From Oscillatoriaceae cyanobacterium M7585_C2015_266 (GTDB taxonomy: Bacteria; Cyanobacteriota; Cyanobacteriia; Cyanobacteriales; Oscillatoriaceae): a stretch of 64,000 bases of DNA. This document shows positions 45,466-55,319 of the stretch, one piece after another (position 1 is the first letter of the stretch; each line of letters starts with the position of its first letter). The DNA lies in the NCBI GenBank assembly GCA_015295835.1, contig DVEG01000015.1:1-64000 (forward strand), read 5' to 3'. Both the position numbers and the translations under genes were made by a program. The notes beneath the pieces are model-generated. The model was not told the origin of the DNA, did no database searches, and saw only the letters and a program-made list of their open reading frames with translations.

Positions 45466-46407
45466 ATGGATTTTAGCGCAGCAATACCAACTTTTGTAAT
45501 TGCGCTTCGGGAAGGTGTCGAAGCGGCTTTAGTTGTGGGAATAGTATTGGCATGTCTGAAAAAAGCCGAGAAAAGTCAGTTGAATTCCTGGGCGTATAGC
45601 GGAGTTGTTAGTGGAATTCTGGCGAGCGTAATAGTGGGAATAGTATTGAATTCCGCAATTCAAGGAGTAGCAAGGAGCGAGCGCCCTTATGCGCTAGTTT
45701 TAAAACCGCTATTAGAGGCGGGTTTCTGTGTGGTTGCAATTGCAATGCTCAGTTGGATGCTAATTTGGATGACGAGCCAAGCCAAATCCCTTAAATCTGA
45801 AATCGAAGGCTCTCTAAATACGGCTCTAAATCAAGATAGCACTGCTGCCGGTTGGGCGGTTTTCACTTTAATATTTATTGCCGTATTGCGAGAAGGCTTT
45901 GAAACCGTTTTATTCATCGCTGCTAATGCCCAATCTGCCTTTATGTCAGTCATTGGCGCTACAGGCGGTTTGCTTTTAGCAGCAGCTATTGGCGCGGCAA
46001 TCTTTCAGTGGGGCGTCAAAATCAACCTGCGTCTATTCTTTCAAATCATGGGCGTCTTTTTGCTGCTAATTGTTTCTGGTTTGGTAATTTCTGCCTTGAA
46101 AAACTTTGACGCTGCCGCCTACACCCTCGCTCAGCTCAACCCTCAATTTGCTAGTTTGTGTTTTTCCTCTGGCTCTTCTTGCCTATTGGGAGCGAGAGTT
46201 TGGGATGCCACTGCTATCTTACCAGATAATCAATTTCCCGGTATTATACTAAAATCACTTTTTGGCTACCGAGCTAAACTCTATTTTGCTCAAGCAGTAG
46301 CCTACATTCTGTTTTTAGTAACCGTAGGCGGTTTTTATTTCCAAAGTCTTGCCAGTCTCGCCGGCAACGCAGGAAGCCACCAGCCCTCTGCACAGCCTAA
46401 GGGATAG
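45466..46407 (+). CDS. FTR1-family high-affinity iron permease
   Basis: A 313-residue integral membrane protein with seven hydrophobic segments. The two REGxE motifs that define the family are present: ALREGVEAALVVGIVL (residues 14-29) and VLREGFETVLFIAANA (about 140-155). They coordinate iron during transport. In yeast FTR1 works with a multicopper oxidase, in bacteria with EfeO/EfeB; no such partner is in the window. The loop between helix 6 and 7 holds a Cys pair (SLCFSSGSSC). It is probably in one transcript with the ferritin-like gene. Confidence 0.92.
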   Translation: MDFSAAIPTFVIALREGVEAALVVGIVLACLKKAEKSQLNSWAYSGVVSGILASVIVGIVLNSAIQGVARSERPYALVLKPLLEAGFCVVAIAMLSWMLIWMTSQAKSLKSEIEGSLNTALNQDSTAAGWAVFTLIFIAVLREGFETVLFIAANAQSAFMSVIGATGGLLLAAAIGAAIFQWGVKINLRLFFQIMGVFLLLIVSGLVISALKNFDAAAYTLAQLNPQFASLCFSSGSSCLLGARVWDATAILPDNQFPGIILKSLFGYRAKLYFAQAVAYILFLVTVGGFYFQSLASLAGNAGSHQPSAQPKG

Positions 46408-46561
46408 CAAAAGGATAGAGATAAGATTACAAGATATTCAGACTGTTGTAGCGCTGTCTTTTGGGGGGCGTTTTGTTGTATAATTTTTATGATTAAATTT
46501 ATACAGGAAAAAGTTTCAATCCAGCCGTTACGAGCGGCTGCAATGGGAGAAAGCGGGCAAT

Positions 46562-47242
46562 ATGTCAAAATACCCAAGAATTACTCATGTTATTTATGAT
46601 TTAGACGGTTTGCTGCTGGATACAGAAATATTTTATTCAAAAGTCGATTGCGCTCTTGTCAGCCGCTATGGCAAAATATTAGATGAAGTCGTCAAGTCTA
46701 AAATCGCTGGCATGAAGGCGCAAGATGTTGCCAGAATTTTAGTTGAAACTTTAGAATTGCCCGTCACTCCCCAGATATATCTTGAAGAAAGACAGGAATT
46801 GTTACTTGAATTGTTTCCCCAGGCTTTGCCTCTTCCAGGGGCGGTTCGTCTGACGAAACATTTACATGAACACGGTATCCCCCAAGCGATCGCTAGCAGT
46901 TCTGTGCGCCGCTCTTTCGAGCGCAAAATTACTAACCATCGCGATTGGTTTGCTCTATTTGACTGTATTGTACTGGGAGATGATCCTGATGTCAAGCAGG
47001 GTAAACCCGCACCAGATACTTTTGCGCTCGCAGCTGAGCGTCTTAAAGCCAAACCTGAAAATTGTCTTGTCTTTGAAGATGCTCCTGCGGGTGTCGAATC
47101 AGCTCGTGCTGCAGGCATGTCAGTTGTTGCAATTGCTAATCCCAACTTTGACAGACACCTCTACCAAAATGCCAATTATGTACTCAATTCTTTAACTGAA
47201 TTTGAACCACAGCTTTGGCACTTACCTCCGTTCAAGCCCTAA
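46562..47242 (+). CDS. HAD-superfamily phosphatase, GS1/pseudouridine-5'-phosphatase-like
   Basis: A 226-residue HAD enzyme with all motifs intact: VIYDLDGLLLDTE (Asp nucleophile and general acid), IASSS (motif II), KPAPDTF (Lys) and CLVFEDAPAGVESARAAGM. The closeness of DDPDVKQGKPAPDTFALAA and FEDAPAGVE to eukaryotic HDHD1/GS1 proteins suggests pseudouridine-5'-phosphatase or a related sugar phosphatase; substrate is inference. The cap domain comprises residues 20-90. Upstream, TTGTATAATTTTTATG gives a promoter-like TATAAT (near 46479). Confidence 0.88.
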   Translation: MSKYPRITHVIYDLDGLLLDTEIFYSKVDCALVSRYGKILDEVVKSKIAGMKAQDVARILVETLELPVTPQIYLEERQELLLELFPQALPLPGAVRLTKHLHEHGIPQAIASSSVRRSFERKITNHRDWFALFDCIVLGDDPDVKQGKPAPDTFALAAERLKAKPENCLVFEDAPAGVESARAAGMSVVAIANPNFDRHLYQNANYVLNSLTEFEPQLWHLPPFKP

Positions 47243-47268
47243 CATTCTACTATCAAATCAAATTATTA

Positions 47269-48408
47269 TCAAGCGATCGCCATTTGTTCTGCTAATTCAA
47301 TCGCTTCGCTAATTTTTACAGTTGCTCCCAAATTTTGTATATCTTTTAACAGTCGTGAGGGGTCTGCTAAATGTGCTTGTAGCCAAAGCCCATCTTTTCT
47401 TATCGAACTATCTAGGTATTGTAACAGACAAGCAACCGTAGAAATAGCAGTTAATGCGTAGCCGTCTGGGTGCGATACTTCCACTCGCATCGCTTTGTAT
47501 TGTTCATTTTTCCACCCACTCGCCTCCAAAAGCAAAATCGTACGATAGGGCGGGTGGCTAAAAGTTTTTAATCCCCACATCAGCAATTTTTCCACAGGTT
47601 TTAATGCTTTTTGTGGCCATAAATTTAGCGCCGCCAAACCAAGCGGCATGACTAAATAATCCACAAACCAGTTAAATCCTCCTATAAAAAAACCCGTTTC
47701 TTTCAGTGATGGAATTGTCTGCGGTAAAGTTCGGATTTCTTCCAAAAACATTGGCAAAATCGTTTGTTTGCCAAACTCCCATCCAAAGTAAAACTGTTTA
47801 CTTCTGTTTTTACACTGCCAGTGCTGACAATTACAGCTTTTAAATTTTTTCAATTCTTCTATTATTTCCCATACCGTATAGTCTGAAAATGATAGGTTTT
47901 TCCAATTTATTTTAATCATACTCCCTACATATGCTTTTTCTAGAGAGTCAAAGTAGGGAGCAGCATATCGGATTAAAGCCGCTGGTAATCCAGGATGAAA
48001 TCCCGCATCGGTGATAAAACAGCAACCTGCACCCTCGATTTTTTTCTTTAAAGAGTTTAGAATCTGGAGTTTAGCTATGGAATACTGACAGTCTATATAG
48101 TCTATTCCTATTTCGATCGCAGTTTCAGCTATGTTGCGCATGTATTCGGAGCTACTGGAAGCTACTATTACCAAATCTACTCGCTCAAAAGCGTTTTTAA
48201 GAGTAAGCTTTTCAGCCGCATCTACTCTTTGTGCAGAAACGCGATTTCCCGGATATTTTTGATTAAAATTAGCCGCTAGCATTTCTGCTTTTTCTATATT
48301 TCTTCCTGACAATACCAGGTTTGTATCCGTTTGTTTCAGCAGTAATTCTGCAATAAGACGTCCTATATTGCCATAGCCGCCCAAGATAAGAAATGTTTGG
48401 CTAATCAT
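47269..48408 (-). CDS. Saccharopine dehydrogenase-like NAD(P)-binding protein
   Basis: I start at ATG 48408 (MISQTFLILGGYGNIGRLIAE; AGGAAAG at 3 to 9 bases upstream); an open frame continues 243 bases further but is antisense to the MOSC gene and non-coding in character. The 379-residue product has an N-terminal Rossmann fold with the GGYGNIG loop, NLVLSGRNIEKA, and DLVIVASSSSEYMRN, then a catalytic domain with GFHPGLPAALIRY and a long insert. Family members are saccharopine dehydrogenases, carboxynorspermidine synthases and homospermidine-type or enoyl reductases. The substrate is not evident. A GHGPxxx-type membrane helix is not present, so cytosolic. Confidence 0.85.
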   Translation of the reverse strand: MISQTFLILGGYGNIGRLIAELLLKQTDTNLVLSGRNIEKAEMLAANFNQKYPGNRVSAQRVDAAEKLTLKNAFERVDLVIVASSSSEYMRNIAETAIEIGIDYIDCQYSIAKLQILNSLKKKIEGAGCCFITDAGFHPGLPAALIRYAAPYFDSLEKAYVGSMIKINWKNLSFSDYTVWEIIEELKKFKSCNCQHWQCKNRSKQFYFGWEFGKQTILPMFLEEIRTLPQTIPSLKETGFFIGGFNWFVDYLVMPLGLAALNLWPQKALKPVEKLLMWGLKTFSHPPYRTILLLEASGWKNEQYKAMRVEVSHPDGYALTAISTVACLLQYLDSSIRKDGLWLQAHLADPSRLLKDIQNLGATVKISEAIELAEQMAIA

Positions 48409-48561
48409 GGCTTTCCTTGCTGTTAAAATTTTTTGATTATAAGAAAAAGTAGACCCCCGACAACTTAAAACTATAACATAGCTGTTATACAATAGTATTG
48501 AGCATTTTTTATCTGACGTCAAGTTAAAATATGTAAATTTGTTAATAAAATTTTTAAGGCA

Positions 48562-49371
48562 ATGACAGCAAGAGTTAAGCAAATATTCATACACCCAGTT
48601 AAGGGTTTGACACCGCAGGCGAAAGAAAGCGTAGTTCTGACGCCTGGGCATGGAATCAAAGGCGATCGCGCATTTGCTCTAATGTTTGCAGATTGCGCAC
48701 CCGATTATGTGACATCGACGGTTCCTTGGAAGAGCAAAAAAAACTTTGCCGTCCAAAATGACTGGCCATCTTTAGCAGCGCTAACTTGTAATTATAATCC
48801 GGAAAAAGACGAGCTGACGGTGCAGCGCTCTGGAATAACACTACTGGTAGAGAAAACACAAACACCACAAGGGCGCGAGCGCATTGGCGCATTTTTTACG
48901 GAATATCTAGCGACACAGCAACCGACAGAATCGGCGCGGCATCCACAGCGAGCGCGTCTAAACTTAGTAGGTAGTGCCAGTGGCGAGACGCGTTATCCCG
49001 ATCGCGAATCAGTACATATTTCTCTATTAAGCCAAGCCACCCTCGATGCTATCGGGGAAGTGTGCGGCAAGCGCGTAGATGTTCGTCGTTTCCGCCCGAA
49101 CATTTTGCTCGAAGGTGTGGCTGCGTGGGAAGAGTTCACTTGGGTAGGACAAAAATTTCTCTTAGGCAGTGCAAAAATTGCGATCGCGGCTCGTATCAAT
49201 CGCTGTGTCAATATCGAAGTCAATCCCGATACAGGTGATCGCGATTTGCCCCTGTTATCGGTACTCCGCCAGCATTTTGGTCATCTACAAACAGGCATCT
49301 TAGCCACTGTTGAAACAGAAGCAACTGTCACCATTGGCGATACTTTAACCCTCCTCAATCCTAAAGATTAA
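48562..49371 (+). CDS. MOSC-domain protein
   Basis: The first 60 residues match the N-terminal MOSC beta-barrel (VKQIFIHPVKGLTPQAKESVVL, GIKGDRAFALMF), and the rest the MOSC domain proper (about 120-265), with VSLLSQATLDAIGEV, DVRRFRPNILLEG and AARINRCVNIEVNPDTGDRD carrying the conserved Cys that in related proteins binds the molybdenum cofactor or carries sulfur. Members include the mARC amidoxime reductase family and sulfur carriers; the enzyme activity of this one is unknown. It is divergent from the saccharopine-dehydrogenase-like gene. Confidence 0.9.
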   Translation: MTARVKQIFIHPVKGLTPQAKESVVLTPGHGIKGDRAFALMFADCAPDYVTSTVPWKSKKNFAVQNDWPSLAALTCNYNPEKDELTVQRSGITLLVEKTQTPQGRERIGAFFTEYLATQQPTESARHPQRARLNLVGSASGETRYPDRESVHISLLSQATLDAIGEVCGKRVDVRRFRPNILLEGVAAWEEFTWVGQKFLLGSAKIAIAARINRCVNIEVNPDTGDRDLPLLSVLRQHFGHLQTGILATVETEATVTIGDTLTLLNPKD

Positions 49372-49392
49372 ATCTTTACAAAAACATAACAG

Positions 49393-52300
49393 CTAGGCGA
49401 TCGGAATCTCAATAATAAATTCCGTTCCTTCCCCTGGGGCGGAAATACACTTTAGCTTTCCTCCATGCTTTTCTACCACAATCTGATAGCTAATCGACAA
49501 CCCTAATCCCGTTCCCTTTCCTAGAGGTTTCGTAGTAAAAAAAGTGTTAAATAACTGTGATTGCACTTCCGGCGTCATACCTGGACCATTATCTGTAATC
49601 CGTATCACCACAGACGTGCCTTCAATCACTTCAGTACGAATACGAATAGTCGTATTTGCTATAAAATTATTCTTATCGATACCTGCTCCCTCATACTCCT
49701 CTAAAGCATCAATCGCATTTGCTAATATATTCATAAAAACCTGATTTAGCTGCCCTGGGTAGCACCGCACTTCCGGCAAATTGCCATATTCTTTAATTAC
49801 CTTAATTTCCCGTTTTACTCCTTTAGACTTCAGACGATTAGAAAGAATCAGCAGCGTGCTATCTATACCCTGATGTATATTTGCCCATTCTTTAGTAGTA
49901 GTATCCTTGCGAGAAAAGTTTTTCAGCGATTTAACTATCTCGCTAATCCTATCAGTACCCATTTTCATAGAAGAAAGCAATTTTGGCAAGTCTTCCATCA
50001 GATATTCTAAATCGACAGCCTCTACTGCTTTCATAATTTCTGAAACAGGATTAGGATAGTGCTTTTGATATAATCGTAAAATTTCGATCAGCTCGCGGCT
50101 ATATATAGCTGCATAAGAAATATTACCGTGGATAAAACTGACTGGATTATTTATTTCATGGGCAACCCCGGCGATGAGCTGCCCAAGACTAGACATTTTT
50201 TCACTTTGAATCAGTTGTAATTGGGCTTCTTGGAGTGAGTGCAGGGATTGCTCTAGTTGAATAGCCTTTTGCCGCTCCCGCGCTTCTGATTCTTGCAAAC
50301 TTTGATACAAGAGAGCATTTTCTATAGAGACGGCGGCTTGAGCGGAGAGAAGTTTTAAAACTTCCAATCTTTCAGCAGTAAAGACGTCTGTACTTAGGTT
50401 ATTTTCCAAGTAAAGAATTCCGATGCGCTTGCCTTTGTGGAGTATGGGAAAGCAGAGTAGGGATTTTGGTATTGCGGTTATATTTCCAATACAGGTAAAG
50501 AGCGAGTCAGACTCGGTATTATTCAAAAGTACTCTTTCTCCTGTGCGCTCAACATAGTGGATGACGGCAACAGGAATTTCCTGATATTCGTCAACGGGGA
50601 GCGACTGCAACACGGTTACTTCTTCTGTATCGCTCGTAACCGATGCTTCTACAAACAGTTGACCATTTTTTTCTAGAATCAGGCAGCCTTTTTGCGCTCC
50701 TGCATTTTCGAGGATAACTCGCATTAATTTAGAAAGCAGTTTGTCGAGAACAATTTCTTCAGATAGAGCAGTTGATGCTTTCATTATGGTTGCCAAATCC
50801 AGCAATTTTGCATTTGTTTTTGCAGTTGAAGAAATTGTTTGGATGCTGTTGTTAGATGGGGAGTTGAGAAGCGGTAGGTATTCGGTAATTTTTCGGGCAG
50901 AGATGCGGGAGAGTAAGTTGGGATATTTAACTTCTAAATCGCGAACTTTGGCGATTGCTCCCCAGCGAATGAAGCCATAGTAGGCATCGATGAGGTAGGT
51001 TTGAGCGATTTTTTCTTTTCCCCAAGCAAGGTAAAATTTTGCTGCTAGTTCATTGGCTAGGGCTTCTTCCTGAATGTATTCGTATTCTTTGGCTAGGGCA
51101 ATGGCGCGATCGTATGCTTCCATCGCTTCAATATATTTACCGAGAATCCGATATTTTTCCGCTTCCACCAAAACAAATTTATCCAAGTAATTCATCGGGG
51201 CAAAATCTGCCCAACGCTTCATTTTTTCCTGATTTGCTTCTACTTTTTCCCAGAGTATTTTTCTTTCGTTTGCAGGTGCATCTGTTGCCACTGCCAGCCG
51301 CGCCAGAGAATCGTAGAAATAGAAGAGGGGAATTGTGAATGCACCTGATATGCTGTATAAATATGGTTTAGCAAGCTCCGAATATTCGATAGCCTGACGA
51401 GAATTTTCAAAAATATAACAGAGATTTAGTTTATGATAATAATAATTGACGATAGCATGATAATTTTTGGTTTGCCAGTAGAGCGGCAGCATTTTCTCTT
51501 CGTTATAACTTTCGCCGATTAAACGGCAAGGATTTTCGCTCCTGCCTAGTAAGTTTAAAACTGCTTGTCGGAAGATTTTGTGATTGTTGAGGGCTGTTTT
51601 TTGCTCGATTTGCGCGAGCGCAGCCTCGTAATTCTCCATATCTCGTTCTACCTCCGACAATTCCTTGCCGGCGAAATATTGATAGCAGCAGAAAACGTAA
51701 GCATTATAACTGGCAAATTCCAAATCTCCCGTTTCCAGCCCGCAAGCATAACCTTCTTGTAAAAGATTAAAGGTTTCGCGGATATGCTCTTTCCAGTGAA
51801 TGACATTTCCAGAAACTACAAGTAATGTTCGAGCTTTAATTTTTTTAGCATCCAATCGCGACAGCAATTTTAAAGCCAATTTTCCAAATTGATATCCGGA
51901 TTCGATATCTTCAACCATCCCGCATAGAATTAGCCCGTAAACAGCATACACATATATCGACTGCTCGGCATTTCCGTAATCCAGAGACATCGCGATTTGT
52001 TTAAATACTAATAACGGCAACAATGACGGCTGGGCTTGATATACTGCGGCTCCGGCTGCCGACATGATGCGCATGGCGGCTAACTTGTCAGGCTCTTTCA
52101 TTTCTGGTAATTCTATTAAGTCTTCGATGCTCTTTCTGCTTAAAAGAGCTATTGTTTGTTTTAGCCCGTGTTCAATATCTGACTGGCTCGGTTTTTCAGG
52201 AAAATTGATGCCTAACCATTGTAGTGCTTGCAGGGCAGTCTGCACTGCTAAAAGCAGGTTATTCTGAGCTACGCAAGCTTGAATTTTGATTGGTGAGACT

Positions 52301-54843
52301 TTAACTTTGTCTAAAATGGTTTTGGCGTGGTTTTCTATCTGTTGTGCCAGTGCTTCCATTTGTTCAAAGTCGCCATTTAGATAGGCGGCTTCTGTGGCTT
52401 CGAGGTGGAGTGCTAGCGTTAAGTCGTATTCAGAAACCCAGCAATCGGGGGCTAGCAATTCTAAGCCTGTTTTTAAATACCGCAGTGCTGTTTCGGCTGC
52501 TGTTGCTGTTTTGGCTTTTCTGCCTACGGCTAGGTTGAGTTGCGCTAGTTCGTATCGTTCTGTTTGACTGGTGATTAAATCGGCTCCTTTATTTAATTGA
52601 TTAACTATTTCAAAAATTTTTTCTTCTCGATGCGCAGGTTCAAGATTTTTTAAAAGTAGTTTGCCGATTTTTAGGTGTGTGGCTTTTTTGTCGGCGTCTG
52701 GAATGAGAGAGTAGGCGGCTTGTTGCACGCGATCGTGGAGGAATTTGTAAGTCGGGGATTGAATAGGTAGGGAGTTTATTTGTAAAGTGTGATCGCTCTG
52801 AAAAAACTTATAAATTTCGCTCATTGGCAAAACTAATCCCGCCTGTAGTGTTTTCCACAGTTCAGCCGCTGTTTCGGCTTGAGATTTTTCGCATACTGTT
52901 GCCAATGTCTCTAAGTCGAATTTATGTCCAATACAGGCTGCTATTTTTAAAATTTCTTGCACGTTTTTTGGTAAAAATTTTAGTTTGCTTGCTATAAACT
53001 CAACTACATTTTCGGAAACTGCCAAGGCAGTTACTTTAGCAATATCGCACTGCCAATATCCCGGTGTTACTGTAGTCTGTTTCTCATCCAAATTTAGGGG
53101 TTGTGGCTCTGCTTGATAATTTTCTACATATTCTAACAATCCTTGCTCATAAATAGATTGCAAAAACTGTGTAGCAAAGAAAGGATTGCCTTGAGTTTTC
53201 CGATACACCAGTTCTGAAAGGGGTTTAGCCCGATTTTCGGAACAATTAAGAGCCTCAGCTACTAACTGATTCAGGTGATTTTCGTCAATTGGCTGTAAAA
53301 TAATTTTATTTACTGTAGTGCCTGAATGGGCGATCGCTTCTGCTGTTTGCATCCAGGGATGAACGGGGCTGACTTCGTTATCTCGATAGGCGGCAATTAA
53401 TAAGAAATATTTGATTTCAAAAGCGGTGGTTAAAACCTGAATTAATTTTAAGGAGGCTGTATCTGCCCACTGTAAGTCATCTAAGAATAATACTAAGGGA
53501 TGCTCGGCAGTAGCTAACACTCGAATAAATTGTTTAAAAATTAGATTAAATCGATTTTGTGCTTCTTCCGGTGGCAGTTCGATAACGGGTGGCTGTTGCC
53601 CGATTATTTTTTCTATTTCTGGGATGACGTCAATAATGACTTGCCCATTGTTTCCCAAAGCGGTGCTGAGTTGTTGTTTCCAAATGGCGATCGCTTCTTG
53701 GCTTTCGGTGAGCAATTGTTTTGCTAAACTGCGGAATGCTTCAATCAAAGGTGCAAAGGGAATATCCCGCTTGAACTGATCGAATTTTCCAGAAATAAAA
53801 TAACCCCGTTGCTGCAATATTGGTTTGTGAATTTCGCGCACGAGGGAAGATTTGCCGATACCGGAATACCCTGCCACTAACATGAGTTCTTTTGCACCGT
53901 TGGCGATACGAGCGAATGCTGCCATTAAGGTGGCAATTTCTTTTTCTCGCCCGTAGAGTTTATCGGGAATGAGAAATCTGTCTGCAATATCTCGCTGCCC
54001 CAGTACGAAGGGTGCGCTCGCACCTTTGGTTTCTAGTTGATATAGGCAGGTTTCTAAATCTGCTTTCAGCCCTTTGGCGCTTTGATATCGCTGTTCGGGG
54101 GTTTTTGCCATTAACTTGATAATGATATCGGAAATCGCTTTTGGGCAGTGATTTTCAGGCGGTACTGGCTGCTTTGCAATGTGACAGTGGAGCAATTCTA
54201 TTGGCTCGGTAGATTGAAAGGGTAATCTTCCTGTCAGCATTTCATAGAAGGTTACCCCTAGAGAATAGAAATCAGTACGGTAATCGATCCCCCGGTTCAT
54301 CCGCCCTGTTTGTTCTGGTGAGATGTAGGCAAGGGTACCTTCGATCACGTTTGGGTTTATTAGGGAAGTTTCTTCTCTGGGCAATAGAGAAGAGATGCTA
54401 AAATCTGTTATTTTAACTTCTTGTGTTTTTGGATTTATTAAAATATTGTAAGGATTAATATCTTTGTGAATGATTTTATTTTTATGAATTAATCCCAAAA
54501 TTTCTGCTATTTTAATTGCTATTTTTAAAAAATCTTCAATTTTTGCCAGGGGTTTATCTATGTAGTTTTTTAAAGAGATGCCCTCGAAGTCTTCGAGGAT
54601 GAGGGCTAAGCTGTTTTTATAGGGTTCTAGACTTAAGGGTTTAATGATGCCTGGTATGTTGAGATTTTTTGCGATCGCGTATTGATTTTTCAGCCGGATT
54701 ATTTCTTCCATTGTGGGATATTCCGTGTTGGGAATTTTCACTATTACTGATTTGCTTTTCCCAATTTTTCGCCCGCGATAAATAACCGTTTTAACACTTT
54801 CATGAATTTTTTCAGTGATAATGTATCCGGCTATTTCTTCCAT
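49393..54843 (-). CDS. Giant signalling fusion: Ser/Thr kinase, AAA ATPase, GAF and histidine kinase
   Basis: From ATG 54843 (AGGAG upstream; an extra start at 54888 is rejected) the product has 1816 residues. Domains in order: Ser/Thr kinase (about 6-270; catalytic loop HKDINPYN, metal motif DFS where DFG is usual, no glycine-rich loop), AAA/ORC-like ATPase (about 297-560; Walker A GYSGIGKSS at 325-333, Walker B LFLDDLQWAD), a long helical TPR-like middle (about 700-1370), GAF (about 1370-1510), a coiled coil, the HisKA phospho-acceptor (His near 1562 in AHEINNPVSF) and HATPase_c (N box LANAIDALEE, ITDNGPGM, GKGTGLGLS). This is the layout of cyanobacterial HstK-type dual kinases. It is soluble and probably senses a small ligand through GAF; no response regulator is near. 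Confidence 0.93.
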   Translation of the reverse strand: MEEIAGYIITEKIHESVKTVIYRGRKIGKSKSVIVKIPNTEYPTMEEIIRLKNQYAIAKNLNIPGIIKPLSLEPYKNSLALILEDFEGISLKNYIDKPLAKIEDFLKIAIKIAEILGLIHKNKIIHKDINPYNILINPKTQEVKITDFSISSLLPREETSLINPNVIEGTLAYISPEQTGRMNRGIDYRTDFYSLGVTFYEMLTGRLPFQSTEPIELLHCHIAKQPVPPENHCPKAISDIIIKLMAKTPEQRYQSAKGLKADLETCLYQLETKGASAPFVLGQRDIADRFLIPDKLYGREKEIATLMAAFARIANGAKELMLVAGYSGIGKSSLVREIHKPILQQRGYFISGKFDQFKRDIPFAPLIEAFRSLAKQLLTESQEAIAIWKQQLSTALGNNGQVIIDVIPEIEKIIGQQPPVIELPPEEAQNRFNLIFKQFIRVLATAEHPLVLFLDDLQWADTASLKLIQVLTTAFEIKYFLLIAAYRDNEVSPVHPWMQTAEAIAHSGTTVNKIILQPIDENHLNQLVAEALNCSENRAKPLSELVYRKTQGNPFFATQFLQSIYEQGLLEYVENYQAEPQPLNLDEKQTTVTPGYWQCDIAKVTALAVSENVVEFIASKLKFLPKNVQEILKIAACIGHKFDLETLATVCEKSQAETAAELWKTLQAGLVLPMSEIYKFFQSDHTLQINSLPIQSPTYKFLHDRVQQAAYSLIPDADKKATHLKIGKLLLKNLEPAHREEKIFEIVNQLNKGADLITSQTERYELAQLNLAVGRKAKTATAAETALRYLKTGLELLAPDCWVSEYDLTLALHLEATEAAYLNGDFEQMEALAQQIENHAKTILDKVKVSPIKIQACVAQNNLLLAVQTALQALQWLGINFPEKPSQSDIEHGLKQTIALLSRKSIEDLIELPEMKEPDKLAAMRIMSAAGAAVYQAQPSLLPLLVFKQIAMSLDYGNAEQSIYVYAVYGLILCGMVEDIESGYQFGKLALKLLSRLDAKKIKARTLLVVSGNVIHWKEHIRETFNLLQEGYACGLETGDLEFASYNAYVFCCYQYFAGKELSEVERDMENYEAALAQIEQKTALNNHKIFRQAVLNLLGRSENPCRLIGESYNEEKMLPLYWQTKNYHAIVNYYYHKLNLCYIFENSRQAIEYSELAKPYLYSISGAFTIPLFYFYDSLARLAVATDAPANERKILWEKVEANQEKMKRWADFAPMNYLDKFVLVEAEKYRILGKYIEAMEAYDRAIALAKEYEYIQEEALANELAAKFYLAWGKEKIAQTYLIDAYYGFIRWGAIAKVRDLEVKYPNLLSRISARKITEYLPLLNSPSNNSIQTISSTAKTNAKLLDLATIMKASTALSEEIVLDKLLSKLMRVILENAGAQKGCLILEKNGQLFVEASVTSDTEEVTVLQSLPVDEYQEIPVAVIHYVERTGERVLLNNTESDSLFTCIGNITAIPKSLLCFPILHKGKRIGILYLENNLSTDVFTAERLEVLKLLSAQAAVSIENALLYQSLQESEARERQKAIQLEQSLHSLQEAQLQLIQSEKMSSLGQLIAGVAHEINNPVSFIHGNISYAAIYSRELIEILRLYQKHYPNPVSEIMKAVEAVDLEYLMEDLPKLLSSMKMGTDRISEIVKSLKNFSRKDTTTKEWANIHQGIDSTLLILSNRLKSKGVKREIKVIKEYGNLPEVRCYPGQLNQVFMNILANAIDALEEYEGAGIDKNNFIANTTIRIRTEVIEGTSVVIRITDNGPGMTPEVQSQLFNTFFTTKPLGKGTGLGLSISYQIVVEKHGGKLKCISAPGEGTEFIIEIPIA

Positions 54844-55319
54844 CTTATATCTCCTTTTAGCAGTTACAGTTTCTGATCCGACGGGCAATCAAGATCAATT
54901 TTGCTCGTTGCTCTTATGTATTTTTACTTACTTTTTATTATCCGGTACCTCTGAATAAAGTTTTTTACATAGTTTTTGGCATATTTTTAATTATATAGAC
55001 TATTTTATAATTTTTTAATGCCTTCATGTTAAATTTTATAAAACTTAAAGATACAAGTTTGAGTTTTGGCTGCCGAGGGAGAGTACAAAACAGGTTTCAA
55101 TACTGGGCTAAATAATGCTGACCTTGTCTGCTCTATGTTAAATCTTTTAAATTATATAATATTAAATAACGGCAATTTTGTAAAAAATATAGTTATAAAA
55201 ATGATTAGCAGAAATATTTCTTTTACATTTTTTGTTGTATTTTAAAATTAAAAGCTAACAAAAAATGATAAAAATAAAATAGTAATTATGAAAATTAGAT
55301 GTTTGAGTGTGAGGCAGAG
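54844..55319. other. 476-bp AT-rich gap before the giant kinase gene
   Basis: It separates the first TPR gene from the kinase. Long A/T tracts and no palindrome, repeat or ORF of note. It must contain the kinase promoter. Confidence 0.4.

Noticed and set aside
54844-54888. Extra 15-codon N-terminus of the giant kinase
   Set aside because: AGGAG lies right before ATG 54843, and the upstream 15 codons are not kinase-like.
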